Positions 6,466 to 11,930 of a stretch of 11,930 nt of DNA are shown piece after piece. The first letter of the stretch is position 1. Every line of letters starts with the position of its first letter. The DNA lies in assembly GCA_964477815.1 (NCBI GenBank), contig CAYZEO010000029.1, positions 1 through 11,930 of the forward strand, written 5' to 3'. The notes beneath the pieces are model-generated. The model was given only the letters and a program-made list of their open reading frames with translations. It had not been told where the DNA came from and did no database searches. The position numbers and the translations under genes were made by a program. This stretch comes from DAOVGZ01 sp964477815. Its GTDB lineage: Bacteria > Babelota > Babeliae > Babelales > Vermiphilaceae.

Positions 6466-7620
6466 ATGTTTTATAGTCACAAAGTAAAAACAACGTCGGT
6501 ATACATTCACTGGCCCTTTTGTCCGTACAGATGTCATTTTTGTCCGTTTGTTGCCTTAGCGTCACATGATCATTTTATGAAGCGGTACCATGATGCATTG
6601 GTAAAAGAGATTGCATTTTTTGGTCAAAGATTGCACGGAAAGATATTATTGGAGACTCTTTTTTTGGGAGGGGGGACTCCAAGCACTTATCCGGATGATC
6701 TGTTACTTGACATGTTTGATAAACTTAAAGGTACGTTTGACATTGATGATGATACAGAGGTGACTATAGAGGTGAATCCTGGTACGGTGCAGGAGCATCA
6801 ACTGGAAGAATGGAAAGCCTTGGGAATCAATCGCTTGAGTATTGGGGTTCAGAGTTTGAACAATCTTGTTCTGAAAAGTCTAAATCGACTTCAATCGGCT
6901 CAAGATGTTCGGGGATTGCTTCACAATGCTGTTCGCACATTTGACAACATTTCAGTTGATTTGATTTTGGGTTTGCCTGGTGTGGGAACCTCTGAATGGA
7001 AGGAGCTGCTGAAGGAAGTTGTCTCGTGGCCGCTGAAACACGTATCGATATACTTTTTGACGATTCATGAGAATACGCGGCTTTTCTTTGATATTCAGCA
7101 GCAGAAGGTTATGTTGCCGGTCGATGATTCGCTTGTTCGGTTGTATCATTGGTCGGTTGATTTTTTGAAAAGATATGGCTTTGAGCATTATGAAACTTCG
7201 AATTTTGCTCGGCCAGGGTATCAGTGCCGGCATAATATTGTTTGTTGGGAGCGAAGGCCATACAGAGGTTTTGGGCTAGGGGCATGTTCTTTTGATGGTG
7301 CATCAAGATTTCAAAATTATAAAAGACTAATGACCTATTTAGAAAAAGCTGAGATAAAAGAGAGTTGCATGGAATTTTCTGAAAAGTTAACTGGGGAGCA
7401 GATTCATTTAGAAAAGGTTATGTTGGGGCTACGAAGGAGGTCTGGGGTTTCAGTTGATGAGCTGATTGAAATGCTTTCTCCTCAGGAGAGGGGTAGATTT
7501 AAAGATAATGTTAGGTGGTTAAGACATAATGATTATATTCAGGAGAATTCTGGTCGATTGGTATTGACCCCAAAAGGATTAGTAGTGCAAAACGAAGTTG
7601 TTGCGAAGTTATCAGTATAG
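6466..7620 (+). CDS. hemW: HemW-type radical SAM protein (heme chaperone, formerly annotated as coproporphyrinogen III oxidase-like)
   Basis: The 384-residue protein has the radical SAM 4Fe-4S motif CPYRCHFC (C19, C23, C26), followed by PF rather than the extra Cys of HemN; this points to HemW. Further signatures are FLGGGTPS (67-73), EVNPGT (102-107), NRLSIGVQSLN (122-132), DLILGLPG and, late, HNIVCWERRPYRGFGLGACSF. HemW usually has GAHS where this protein has GACS. HemW binds heme and is thought to deliver it to client proteins; no heme-synthesis gene is nearby, so the client is unknown. GGGGGAGG (6452-6459), six bases before the ATG, sets the start. It is the fourth gene of the serS unit, 25 bases after the previous stop. 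Confidence 0.88.
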   Translation: MFYSHKVKTTSVYIHWPFCPYRCHFCPFVALASHDHFMKRYHDALVKEIAFFGQRLHGKILLETLFLGGGTPSTYPDDLLLDMFDKLKGTFDIDDDTEVTIEVNPGTVQEHQLEEWKALGINRLSIGVQSLNNLVLKSLNRLQSAQDVRGLLHNAVRTFDNISVDLILGLPGVGTSEWKELLKEVVSWPLKHVSIYFLTIHENTRLFFDIQQQKVMLPVDDSLVRLYHWSVDFLKRYGFEHYETSNFARPGYQCRHNIVCWERRPYRGFGLGACSFDGASRFQNYKRLMTYLEKAEIKESCMEFSEKLTGEQIHLEKVMLGLRRRSGVSVDELIEMLSPQERGRFKDNVRWLRHNDYIQENSGRLVLTPKGLVVQNEVVAKLSV

Positions 7621-7684
7621 AAAACTTTGTTTTGTTTTATTGTTAGGGATAATTTATATTTTTTTATCTTGAGGTGAAATTTTT

Positions 7685-8146
7685 ATGGCCAAACATGTTG
7701 GTGTGAAGTTGCCGGAGGATTTAATTGCGGTATTGAAAAGTGGAAAAACAGTAGGTGTTTTAGCAACGTTTTCTGAAAAGGGTTTGCCGCACACGACGCC
7801 GATTCAATGTGTTTATCCAAAAGGGCAAGAAAGCATTCTGATCTCCATACACAAGGACCATACAGGTTATCACAACATGGTATGGCAGAAGAAAGTGATG
7901 ATGTGCTTCATGGACGAAGGAAATGTTGCTTACAGTGTTTTGGGAAGAGCAGGCGTCGTTAAAGCTCCATCTTCTGTGCATCCATTGATGGCTGTTGTGA
8001 GAATCGATATTGTTGATATTAAAAGTGACCGTTCTGTTTTAACTCGTGTCGAGAGTGGTGTTGGTTGGAGCTACACTTCCTGGGAAGCAGAGCAGTTGTC
8101 AAAAAGTTTGATAGAAGAGTTGCGAGACCTTTCTCGAACATTGTGA
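7685..8146 (+). CDS. PPOX-class (pyridoxamine 5'-phosphate oxidase-like) FMN-binding protein
   Basis: The 153-residue protein looks like a single split-barrel flavin domain. It has VGVLATFSEKGLPHTTPIQC (23-42), where the small FMN proteins of this family place their first strands, then ILISIHKDHTGYHNM (51-65) and KKVMMCFMDE (69-78). The short central strands end in GRAGVV..., and the C-terminal half is helical. Family members bind FMN, heme or F420, and many have no known substrate. The reaction is therefore unassigned. GAGGTG (7671-7676), eight bases before the ATG, supports the start. A possible -10 GATAAT lies at 7648-7653 with no good -35, so it may be read from the upstream operon across the 64-base gap or from its own weak promoter. 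Confidence 0.7.
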   Translation: MAKHVGVKLPEDLIAVLKSGKTVGVLATFSEKGLPHTTPIQCVYPKGQESILISIHKDHTGYHNMVWQKKVMMCFMDEGNVAYSVLGRAGVVKAPSSVHPLMAVVRIDIVDIKSDRSVLTRVESGVGWSYTSWEAEQLSKSLIEELRDLSRTL

Positions 8147-8196
8147 CAGCATAAAATTGGTGAATAAGTTAGTTGTTAAAAAGGGAGCCGAATAAA

Positions 8197-9867
8197 ATGG
8201 TACCTAGGATTTTTTCAGTGTTTTGTTTAGTACTTGTTTTTAGTAAGGCTTCTTTGTTTTCTGCAGCAGATCAATTGGGCGGAGAGAGTGACTTTGCATT
8301 TGAAAATATGCAGACTCCTGAAGGTTCAACATTGCCGGGCAGTTTCGAAATGCCAGCAACATCAGGATCACCAGCAACACCCACTATGCCATCTGGATTT
8401 ACCGGGTCACCAGCGGCGCCAACGGCACCCGCCGCTCCGGGGGGCCAAGGTATGCCGGCAGACATGACGTATCAGCCAGCTGCAATGCCTGGCATGACAC
8501 AACAAACGATGCCAGGCGCAGTAGGAACAACTCCGTCAGGATTTGATTTGGGGGGTGTGACGAGTGATACAGATACATCAGGTTTTGGAGCTTTTCCAAC
8601 AGATCAAACAGCTCCAGCAGTGGGGGTTCCTGCCGAACCCAAAAAAGGAGCTGTTGTATTGCCTGCTGAGGCGCCACAGCAGGAGGCGGCTCCGCCAGCT
8701 CCACCGGTGAAAAAGGGGCCAAAGCCAAAGGAAGAGGCTGAAAAAATAGCTGAAGATAAATCTGCTCCTGTTCCTTCGGAGTTTAAAGGTATCGATACTT
8801 TAGAAGTTGACGATCCAGGTGGGAATTGGCTTGTTAAGAGAATGTGGTGGGAACGGGCAGAGACTAGAATGGAAAAAATAGAGGCCGAAGTAGACAAGAT
8901 AATGGAATCGAGGATGGTCTTTTTTAAAAAACGAGACACGGCAGATTCAAAAACTTTTGATCCATTTTATGTTGAAATTGGTCTTGATCAGGGACAACTT
9001 GAAGAAGTTTCATCATATTTAATAAACGAGTTAAAAGAAAAGCGTGAAAAGCAGGAATCATTGAGTCGTAAGGAGCGGGAGTTTCTTAAAAAGCTTGAGG
9101 ATAAAAAAGAAGATTTAGTGAAAATTGAAAAACAGGTTGTTGCGGTGCGAGAGCTTGACAATTCAATTGATGATGCCCTGACACAGCTTGTTGAGCAAAT
9201 TAATCTTGCACGAAAATACAAAAAAACTGCACAAGCGCTTTTTAAAAAAATCGGAAAAATCTTGGATCACGACAAAGCGCGAGAGCTTTATTACAAGATG
9301 GACGCTTCGTGGCAAAGTATTAAAGATATCGGTAAATATATAAACGGTACTTTTTCCAAACACTTCAATAAAATTATTCAAAATGCACAGCAACAAACAG
9401 CTCGAATAAAAGCATCGATGGATGTACTAGAGAAAGAAGGGCTTGGATTTAAAGAGCAATTCAAGAAACTTCAGGGAGGTGATACGGAGAAACAGAAAGA
9501 AGAGAAGCAGAAAAAACGTTTGGCCCTTCAAAAAGAGTTGGAAAAAGACACTCAAAAATCACCAGGATGGTTTGGTCGTGTTATTTCAAGTGTTAAGTCA
9601 ACATTCAATTCGATTTGGAATTGGATATCCTCATGGTGGAAAAAGCCAAAGAAAGAAGAGGCATTATCAGAAGAAAAAAAAGAAGTGCCTGGAGAAAAAG
9701 TTGTAATTTCAAAAGAGAAAAAGGTTGTTTCGTCGTCAGGAGACAAAGCAGTTGCGCCATTGTCTGCGCAAAAAAAACAAGTGAAAAATGATACAGAAGA
9801 ACCGCCACAGGCAAAAGAGATTTCGCCTAAACCAACTTCTCCTACAGCGCCAGTGGCTAGTCCATAG
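8197..9867 (+). CDS. secreted low-complexity and coiled-coil protein of unknown function
   Basis: I do not recognise a family. The 556-residue product begins with a likely Sec signal peptide (residues 1-23/24: basic start, hydrophobic core, then FSAA before D25). Next is a Pro/Ala/Thr/Gly/Met-rich segment (about 40-170) with repeated MP, SPA and APA units. A charged hinge and a WW-containing stretch (W217-W218) precede long Glu/Lys-rich helices likely to form coiled coils (about 220-240, 265-320, 405-452). Then comes a short Trp-rich amphipathic segment (457-481; W458, W474, W476, W480, W481) and a Lys/Glu/Pro tail to the end. I chose the ATG at 8197 because AAGGGAG (8181-8187) lies nine bases upstream and the signal peptide starts there; a TTG at 8173 would mask it. 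It could be periplasmic, surface-exposed or exported to a host. Evidence for function is absent. Confidence 0.85.
   Translation: MVPRIFSVFCLVLVFSKASLFSAADQLGGESDFAFENMQTPEGSTLPGSFEMPATSGSPATPTMPSGFTGSPAAPTAPAAPGGQGMPADMTYQPAAMPGMTQQTMPGAVGTTPSGFDLGGVTSDTDTSGFGAFPTDQTAPAVGVPAEPKKGAVVLPAEAPQQEAAPPAPPVKKGPKPKEEAEKIAEDKSAPVPSEFKGIDTLEVDDPGGNWLVKRMWWERAETRMEKIEAEVDKIMESRMVFFKKRDTADSKTFDPFYVEIGLDQGQLEEVSSYLINELKEKREKQESLSRKEREFLKKLEDKKEDLVKIEKQVVAVRELDNSIDDALTQLVEQINLARKYKKTAQALFKKIGKILDHDKARELYYKMDASWQSIKDIGKYINGTFSKHFNKIIQNAQQQTARIKASMDVLEKEGLGFKEQFKKLQGGDTEKQKEEKQKKRLALQKELEKDTQKSPGWFGRVISSVKSTFNSIWNWISSWWKKPKKEEALSEEKKEVPGEKVVISKEKKVVSSSGDKAVAPLSAQKKQVKNDTEEPPQAKEISPKPTSPTAPVASP
8353..8379 (+). 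repeat. short imperfect direct repeats encoding the Pro/Ala/Thr-rich region
   Basis: CCAGCAACA occurs at 8353-8361 and again at 8371-8379, and related CCAGC/GCACC units continue to about 8500. They encode the SPA/MPA units of the secreted protein and suggest slippage-type growth of this segment. Confidence 0.4.
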
Positions 9868-9884
9868 ATTGTTGAGTTGAATAC

Positions 9885-9903
9885 TTGCCTTTTGGAAAGG
9901 TAA
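9885..9903 (+). terminator. hairpin after the secreted-protein gene, possible weak terminator
   Basis: TTGCCTTT (9885-9892) pairs with AAAGGTAA (9896-9903) over eight base pairs, with one G-U pair and a three-base loop. It lies 17 bases after the stop, but no T run follows, so it may stabilise the 3' end rather than stop transcription. Confidence 0.25.
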
Positions 9904-10007
9904 AATCGATCTGTTCAGCGCAGGGTACTTTTTATTGCAAAAATGTTGCAAAAACTGCTCTGTCAAGGTTGATAAACAGATGTAAGTGTGTTACATTTTG
10001 ATTGAGT

Positions 10008-10037
10008 TTGACATGCGTAAAAGCTTGTGGCTATGCG
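10008..10037 (+). promoter_or_regulatory. probable promoter of the tRNA-Leu gene
   Basis: A perfect TTGACA (10008-10013) lies 38 bases before the tRNA. At 18 bases spacing the -10 would be TATGCG (10032-10037), which is weak. A better -10, TATGAT (10041-10046), is too far from this -35 and too near the tRNA for a usual leader. A small inverted repeat, TGTAA/TTACA (9981-9985 and 9991-9995), lies just upstream and could be a regulator site or chance. Confidence 0.4.
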
Positions 10038-10051
10038 AAATATGATAGCGG

Positions 10052-10138
10052 GCCGAGGTGGTGAAATTGGTAGACACGCAGCTTTAAGGGGGCTGTAGGA
10101 GAAATCCTGTAGGGGTTCGAGTCCCCTCCTCGGCACCA
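10052..10138 (+). tRNA. tRNA-Leu, anticodon AAG
   Basis: A complete class II tRNA folds by hand. The acceptor stem is GCCGAGG/CCTCGGC (10052-10058 with 10128-10134), discriminator A, with CCA encoded (10136-10138). The D stem is GTG/CAC, and the anticodon stem is CAGCT/GGCTG (10079-10083 with 10091-10095, one U-G closing pair). The long variable arm AGGA-GAAA-TCCT is typical of Leu. The T arm is AGGGG-TTCGAGT-CCCCT. The seven-base anticodon loop TTAAGGG places AAG at 10086-10088. Bacteria normally use GAG for this box; AAG would read CUU, and CUC too if A34 becomes inosine. Confidence 0.93.
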
Positions 10139-10168
10139 GATTATGTTTCAAAAAGTCTAAGCCTGATG

Positions 10169-10192
10169 CGGCCTGGTAGGGGCCGTTTTTTT
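10169..10192 (+). terminator. rho-independent terminator after tRNA-Leu
   Basis: CGGCC (10169-10173) pairs with GGCCG (10181-10185), and a T-G pair can extend the stem to six base pairs. A run of seven T follows (10186-10192). It lies 30 bases after the tRNA and separates it from secD. Confidence 0.8.
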
Positions 10193-10286
10193 AATAGGAC
10201 TATGATTTTCATGGGGAGAGGGACGTCGGAAGTATTGAAGAGAAGGCAAAAAATTTTTGGCAAGGTGTGGAAAGGGAGTTTCTTTC

Positions 10287-11843
10287 ATGAATAGTTCCGC
10301 GCGTCGGTTTTTATTTTCGGGTTTCTTTTTTTGGTTGGCTCTAGGTGGAGCCTGCCTTTATTTTGTATTGCCGCTTAGAAAAAAATTGAAATTTGGAATT
10401 GATTTGATTGGAGGGAGTTATTTAACTCTTGAAGTTCAAACTGACAAAGCTGTTGAGTCGGAGTTGATGGCTGTTTTGCAGGGGATTCCTGGAAAATTAA
10501 AACAAAAGGGTTTGGCGCTTCCAAAAATGAAGAAGGTTGAGGGTGAAAAAATTGTTTTAGCGTTTGAGAATTTGAGTGCAGCTAGTTCCGCGGCCGTTCA
10601 TTTGAAGGGTATTCGCGATATGAAAATCTCTACGCAGGACAAGCAGGTGTTTATTAAATTCACCGAAGCGCGAGAAAAAAAGATTAAGTCGAATGCTGTT
10701 GATACAAACATAGAAGTTTTCAGGACTCGTTTAGGCAGATTGATGAGTGCTGCAGAGATCACAATTGCGACTGAGGGTGAAAAAAATATTATCATCGAGT
10801 TGCCTGGTGTTGCTGATCCTATGAAAGCGCGAACAATGATCGGCAAGCGTGCTGTCCTTGAATTTAAACTTGTTGAACGTTCGGGAAGATCAAAAGAAGA
10901 CATCATGTATGAATATGATGGCGAAATTCCCGATGACATGGAGATTCTTCCAGGAAAGCCAGACGAGGATGGATCTCGCAGGCATTATCTTGTACCAAAG
11001 TTCTCGGAAATTACAGGTAAAGAGCTTGTAAACGCACGTTCAAAAGTTGGGGGCAACATCGGGATGCAACACGTTGTTGAGTTTAGACTTTCCCCCGCTG
11101 GAGGAGAAAAATTCTATGAATTGACCAGTCGTAACTTCGGGCGTTCATTGGCAGTTGTTTTGGATGATGAAGTTATCATGGCTGCAAAAATCGAAGCTGC
11201 GATCAGAACCGATGGTATTATTTCTGGTGGGTTTAGCTCTGAGGATTCAAAAGAGCTTGCTATGTTGCTTCGATCGGGGGCGTTGATTGCGCCAGTAACG
11301 ATTGAGGGGCAGCAGCAGATTGGACCAACGCTTGGTGCTGCGTCAATTAAGCAGGGGTTGATTTCTTGTTTTGTTGGCCTCGGTCTTTTGTTGTTGTTTA
11401 GTCTTTTCTATTACAGTCTTTCAGGGTTGTTTGCGTTTATTGCATTAATGTTCAATTTGAGTCTTGTTTTATTTGGGCTTCACGCTGTGGGCGCGATACT
11501 TACCTTGCCTGGCATCGCTGGAATGGTTTTGACGATAGGAATGGCAATCGATGCTTCAATTCTCATTTATGAAAGAATTAAAGATGGGTTGTCTGCCGGA
11601 CTTACGATAAAAAATGCTGTTAATACAGGATTTTCAAATGCAATGACGGTTATTCTTGATGCAAATATTACAACCTTTATAGTCGGTATCGTTTTGTACA
11701 AGTTTGGAACTGGGCCGTTACAAGGTTTTGCTGTAACAATGATGCTGGGTATTGTTTCAACGCTTGTTACAGGTTTGTTTTTCCTGAGATCTATCTTTAA
11801 CTTCGTTTTGAATAACTTTAAAGTGAAAAAGTTAAGAATTTAG
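10287..11843 (+). CDS. secD: protein translocase subunit SecD
   Basis: SecD is the inner-membrane RND-type partner of SecYEG that uses proton flow to pull exported proteins out on the periplasmic side. The 518-residue product has an N-terminal membrane helix (about 8-28), the SecD motif FGIDLIGGSYLTLEV (36-50), a long periplasmic region (about 31-353) and five C-terminal helices (about 357-505). Helix 4 carries GMAIDASILIYER (418-430), with D422 at the position of the proton-relay Asp; many SecD proteins have DAN where this has DAS. LDANITTFI (457-465) and FGTGPLQGFAVT (473-484) are typical. AAGGGAG (10272-10278), eight bases before the ATG, sets the start. yajC is not upstream, where tRNA-Leu lies, and a tRNA rather than secF comes immediately after. 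No strong promoter was seen between 10193 and 10286. Confidence 0.95.
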   Translation: MNSSARRFLFSGFFFWLALGGACLYFVLPLRKKLKFGIDLIGGSYLTLEVQTDKAVESELMAVLQGIPGKLKQKGLALPKMKKVEGEKIVLAFENLSAASSAAVHLKGIRDMKISTQDKQVFIKFTEAREKKIKSNAVDTNIEVFRTRLGRLMSAAEITIATEGEKNIIIELPGVADPMKARTMIGKRAVLEFKLVERSGRSKEDIMYEYDGEIPDDMEILPGKPDEDGSRRHYLVPKFSEITGKELVNARSKVGGNIGMQHVVEFRLSPAGGEKFYELTSRNFGRSLAVVLDDEVIMAAKIEAAIRTDGIISGGFSSEDSKELAMLLRSGALIAPVTIEGQQQIGPTLGAASIKQGLISCFVGLGLLLLFSLFYYSLSGLFAFIALMFNLSLVLFGLHAVGAILTLPGIAGMVLTIGMAIDASILIYERIKDGLSAGLTIKNAVNTGFSNAMTVILDANITTFIVGIVLYKFGTGPLQGFAVTMMLGIVSTLVTGLFFLRSIFNFVLNNFKVKKLRI

Positions 11844-11859
11844 GTACACTAAAGTTTGT

Positions 11860-11930
11860 GGCGGCGTAGCTCAGGTGGTTAGAGCGACGGAATCATAATC
11901 CGTAGGTCCGGGGTTCAAGTCCCTGCGCCG
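11860..11930 (+). tRNA. tRNA with anticodon CAT, probably tRNA-Met (elongator), 3' end cut by the window
   Basis: The acceptor 5' half GGCGGCG (11860-11866) pairs with CGCCG (11926-11930), whose last two bases, discriminator and CCA lie beyond the window. The D arm is GCTC/GAGC. The anticodon stem ACGGA/TCCGT holds the loop ATCATAA with CAT. The variable loop is AGGTC, and the T arm is CGGGG-TTCAAGT-CCCTG. It is not the initiator: the anticodon stem lacks the three G-C pairs typical of fMet, and base 1 is G. G-C pairs at positions 4-5 differ from the C4-G69 and C5-G68 that I recall for E. coli tRNA-Ile2, which favours elongator Met, but a lysidine-modified Ile tRNA is not excluded. It starts 16 bases after the secD stop. 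Confidence 0.88.

Noticed and set aside
8353..8520. CRISPR-like or tandem repeat array
   Set aside because: The repeats are short, irregular, in frame with a Pro-rich protein segment, and lack spacers of even length.
8271..8939. Several antisense open frames over the secreted-protein gene
   Set aside because: They arise from the Pro/Ala-rich, locally GC-rich coding segment, which leaves few stops on the opposite strand. None has a ribosome site.
10202..10294. A 30-codon ATG frame just before and overlapping the secD start
   Set aside because: The only ribosome-site-like AGGA is two bases from the ATG, there is no motif, and secD has its own strong site. Too little to call.
11860..11930. Initiator tRNA-fMet reading of the CAT tRNA
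   Set aside because: The anticodon stem is ACGGA/TCCGT, not the GGG/CCC type, and base 1 is G with a paired acceptor.
1..11930. Mobile element, phage or plasmid origin
   Set aside because: No transposase, integrase, terminal inverted repeats or replication protein was found; gene content and spacing look like stable chromosome.

Overview
The window is a stretch of ordinary bacterial chromosome of moderate-to-low GC content, T-rich on the coding strand. Shine-Dalgarno sites are clear (AAGGAG, AGGGAG, GAGGTG), TAG, TAA and TGA all occur as stops, and both tRNAs are of bacterial type. No transposase, integrase, phage gene or CRISPR array was seen. The mix is housekeeping genes plus a PutP-type proline importer and a secreted low-complexity/coiled-coil protein of no family I recognise. 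This would fit a small-genome or host-associated lineage; candidate phylum Dependentiae (TM6) is one possibility. That assignment is an impression from gene style and cannot be proven here.

Layout. Positions 1-464 hold the possible tail of one upstream gene and one doubtful small ORF. At 465-926 (+) is a small YdjM/DUF457-like membrane protein. Its 3' end overlaps a minus-strand pair read tatD then putP (3175 down to 873). A divergent intergenic region (3176-3338) carries a good TTGACA promoter for the HU gene (3339-3626), which ends in a clear rho-independent terminator. A new plus-strand unit then starts with its own promoter: serS, a DUF58 protein, a membrane-anchored DUF4381/Bat-like protein and hemW, all tightly spaced (3781-7620). 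A PPOX-type flavin-binding protein (7685-8146) and the large secreted protein (8197-9867) follow. Next come a tRNA-Leu gene with the rare anticodon AAG (10052-10138), a terminator, secD (10287-11843) and a CAT-anticodon tRNA cut by the window end.

How the genes relate. SerRS, the tRNAs, HU and SecD are core translation, nucleoid and export functions. The DUF58 protein and its neighbour look like the remnant or core of a MoxR/Bat-type module, with no MoxR ATPase and no BatA/BatB in view. PutP imports proline with sodium, and TatD is a metal-dependent nuclease. SecD drives late steps of Sec export, which the secreted 556-residue protein should need.

Most of the window is conventional. The points most worth a second look are the secreted protein at 8197-9867, the Leu(AAG) tRNA, and the DUF58 pair placed between serS and hemW without its usual partners.
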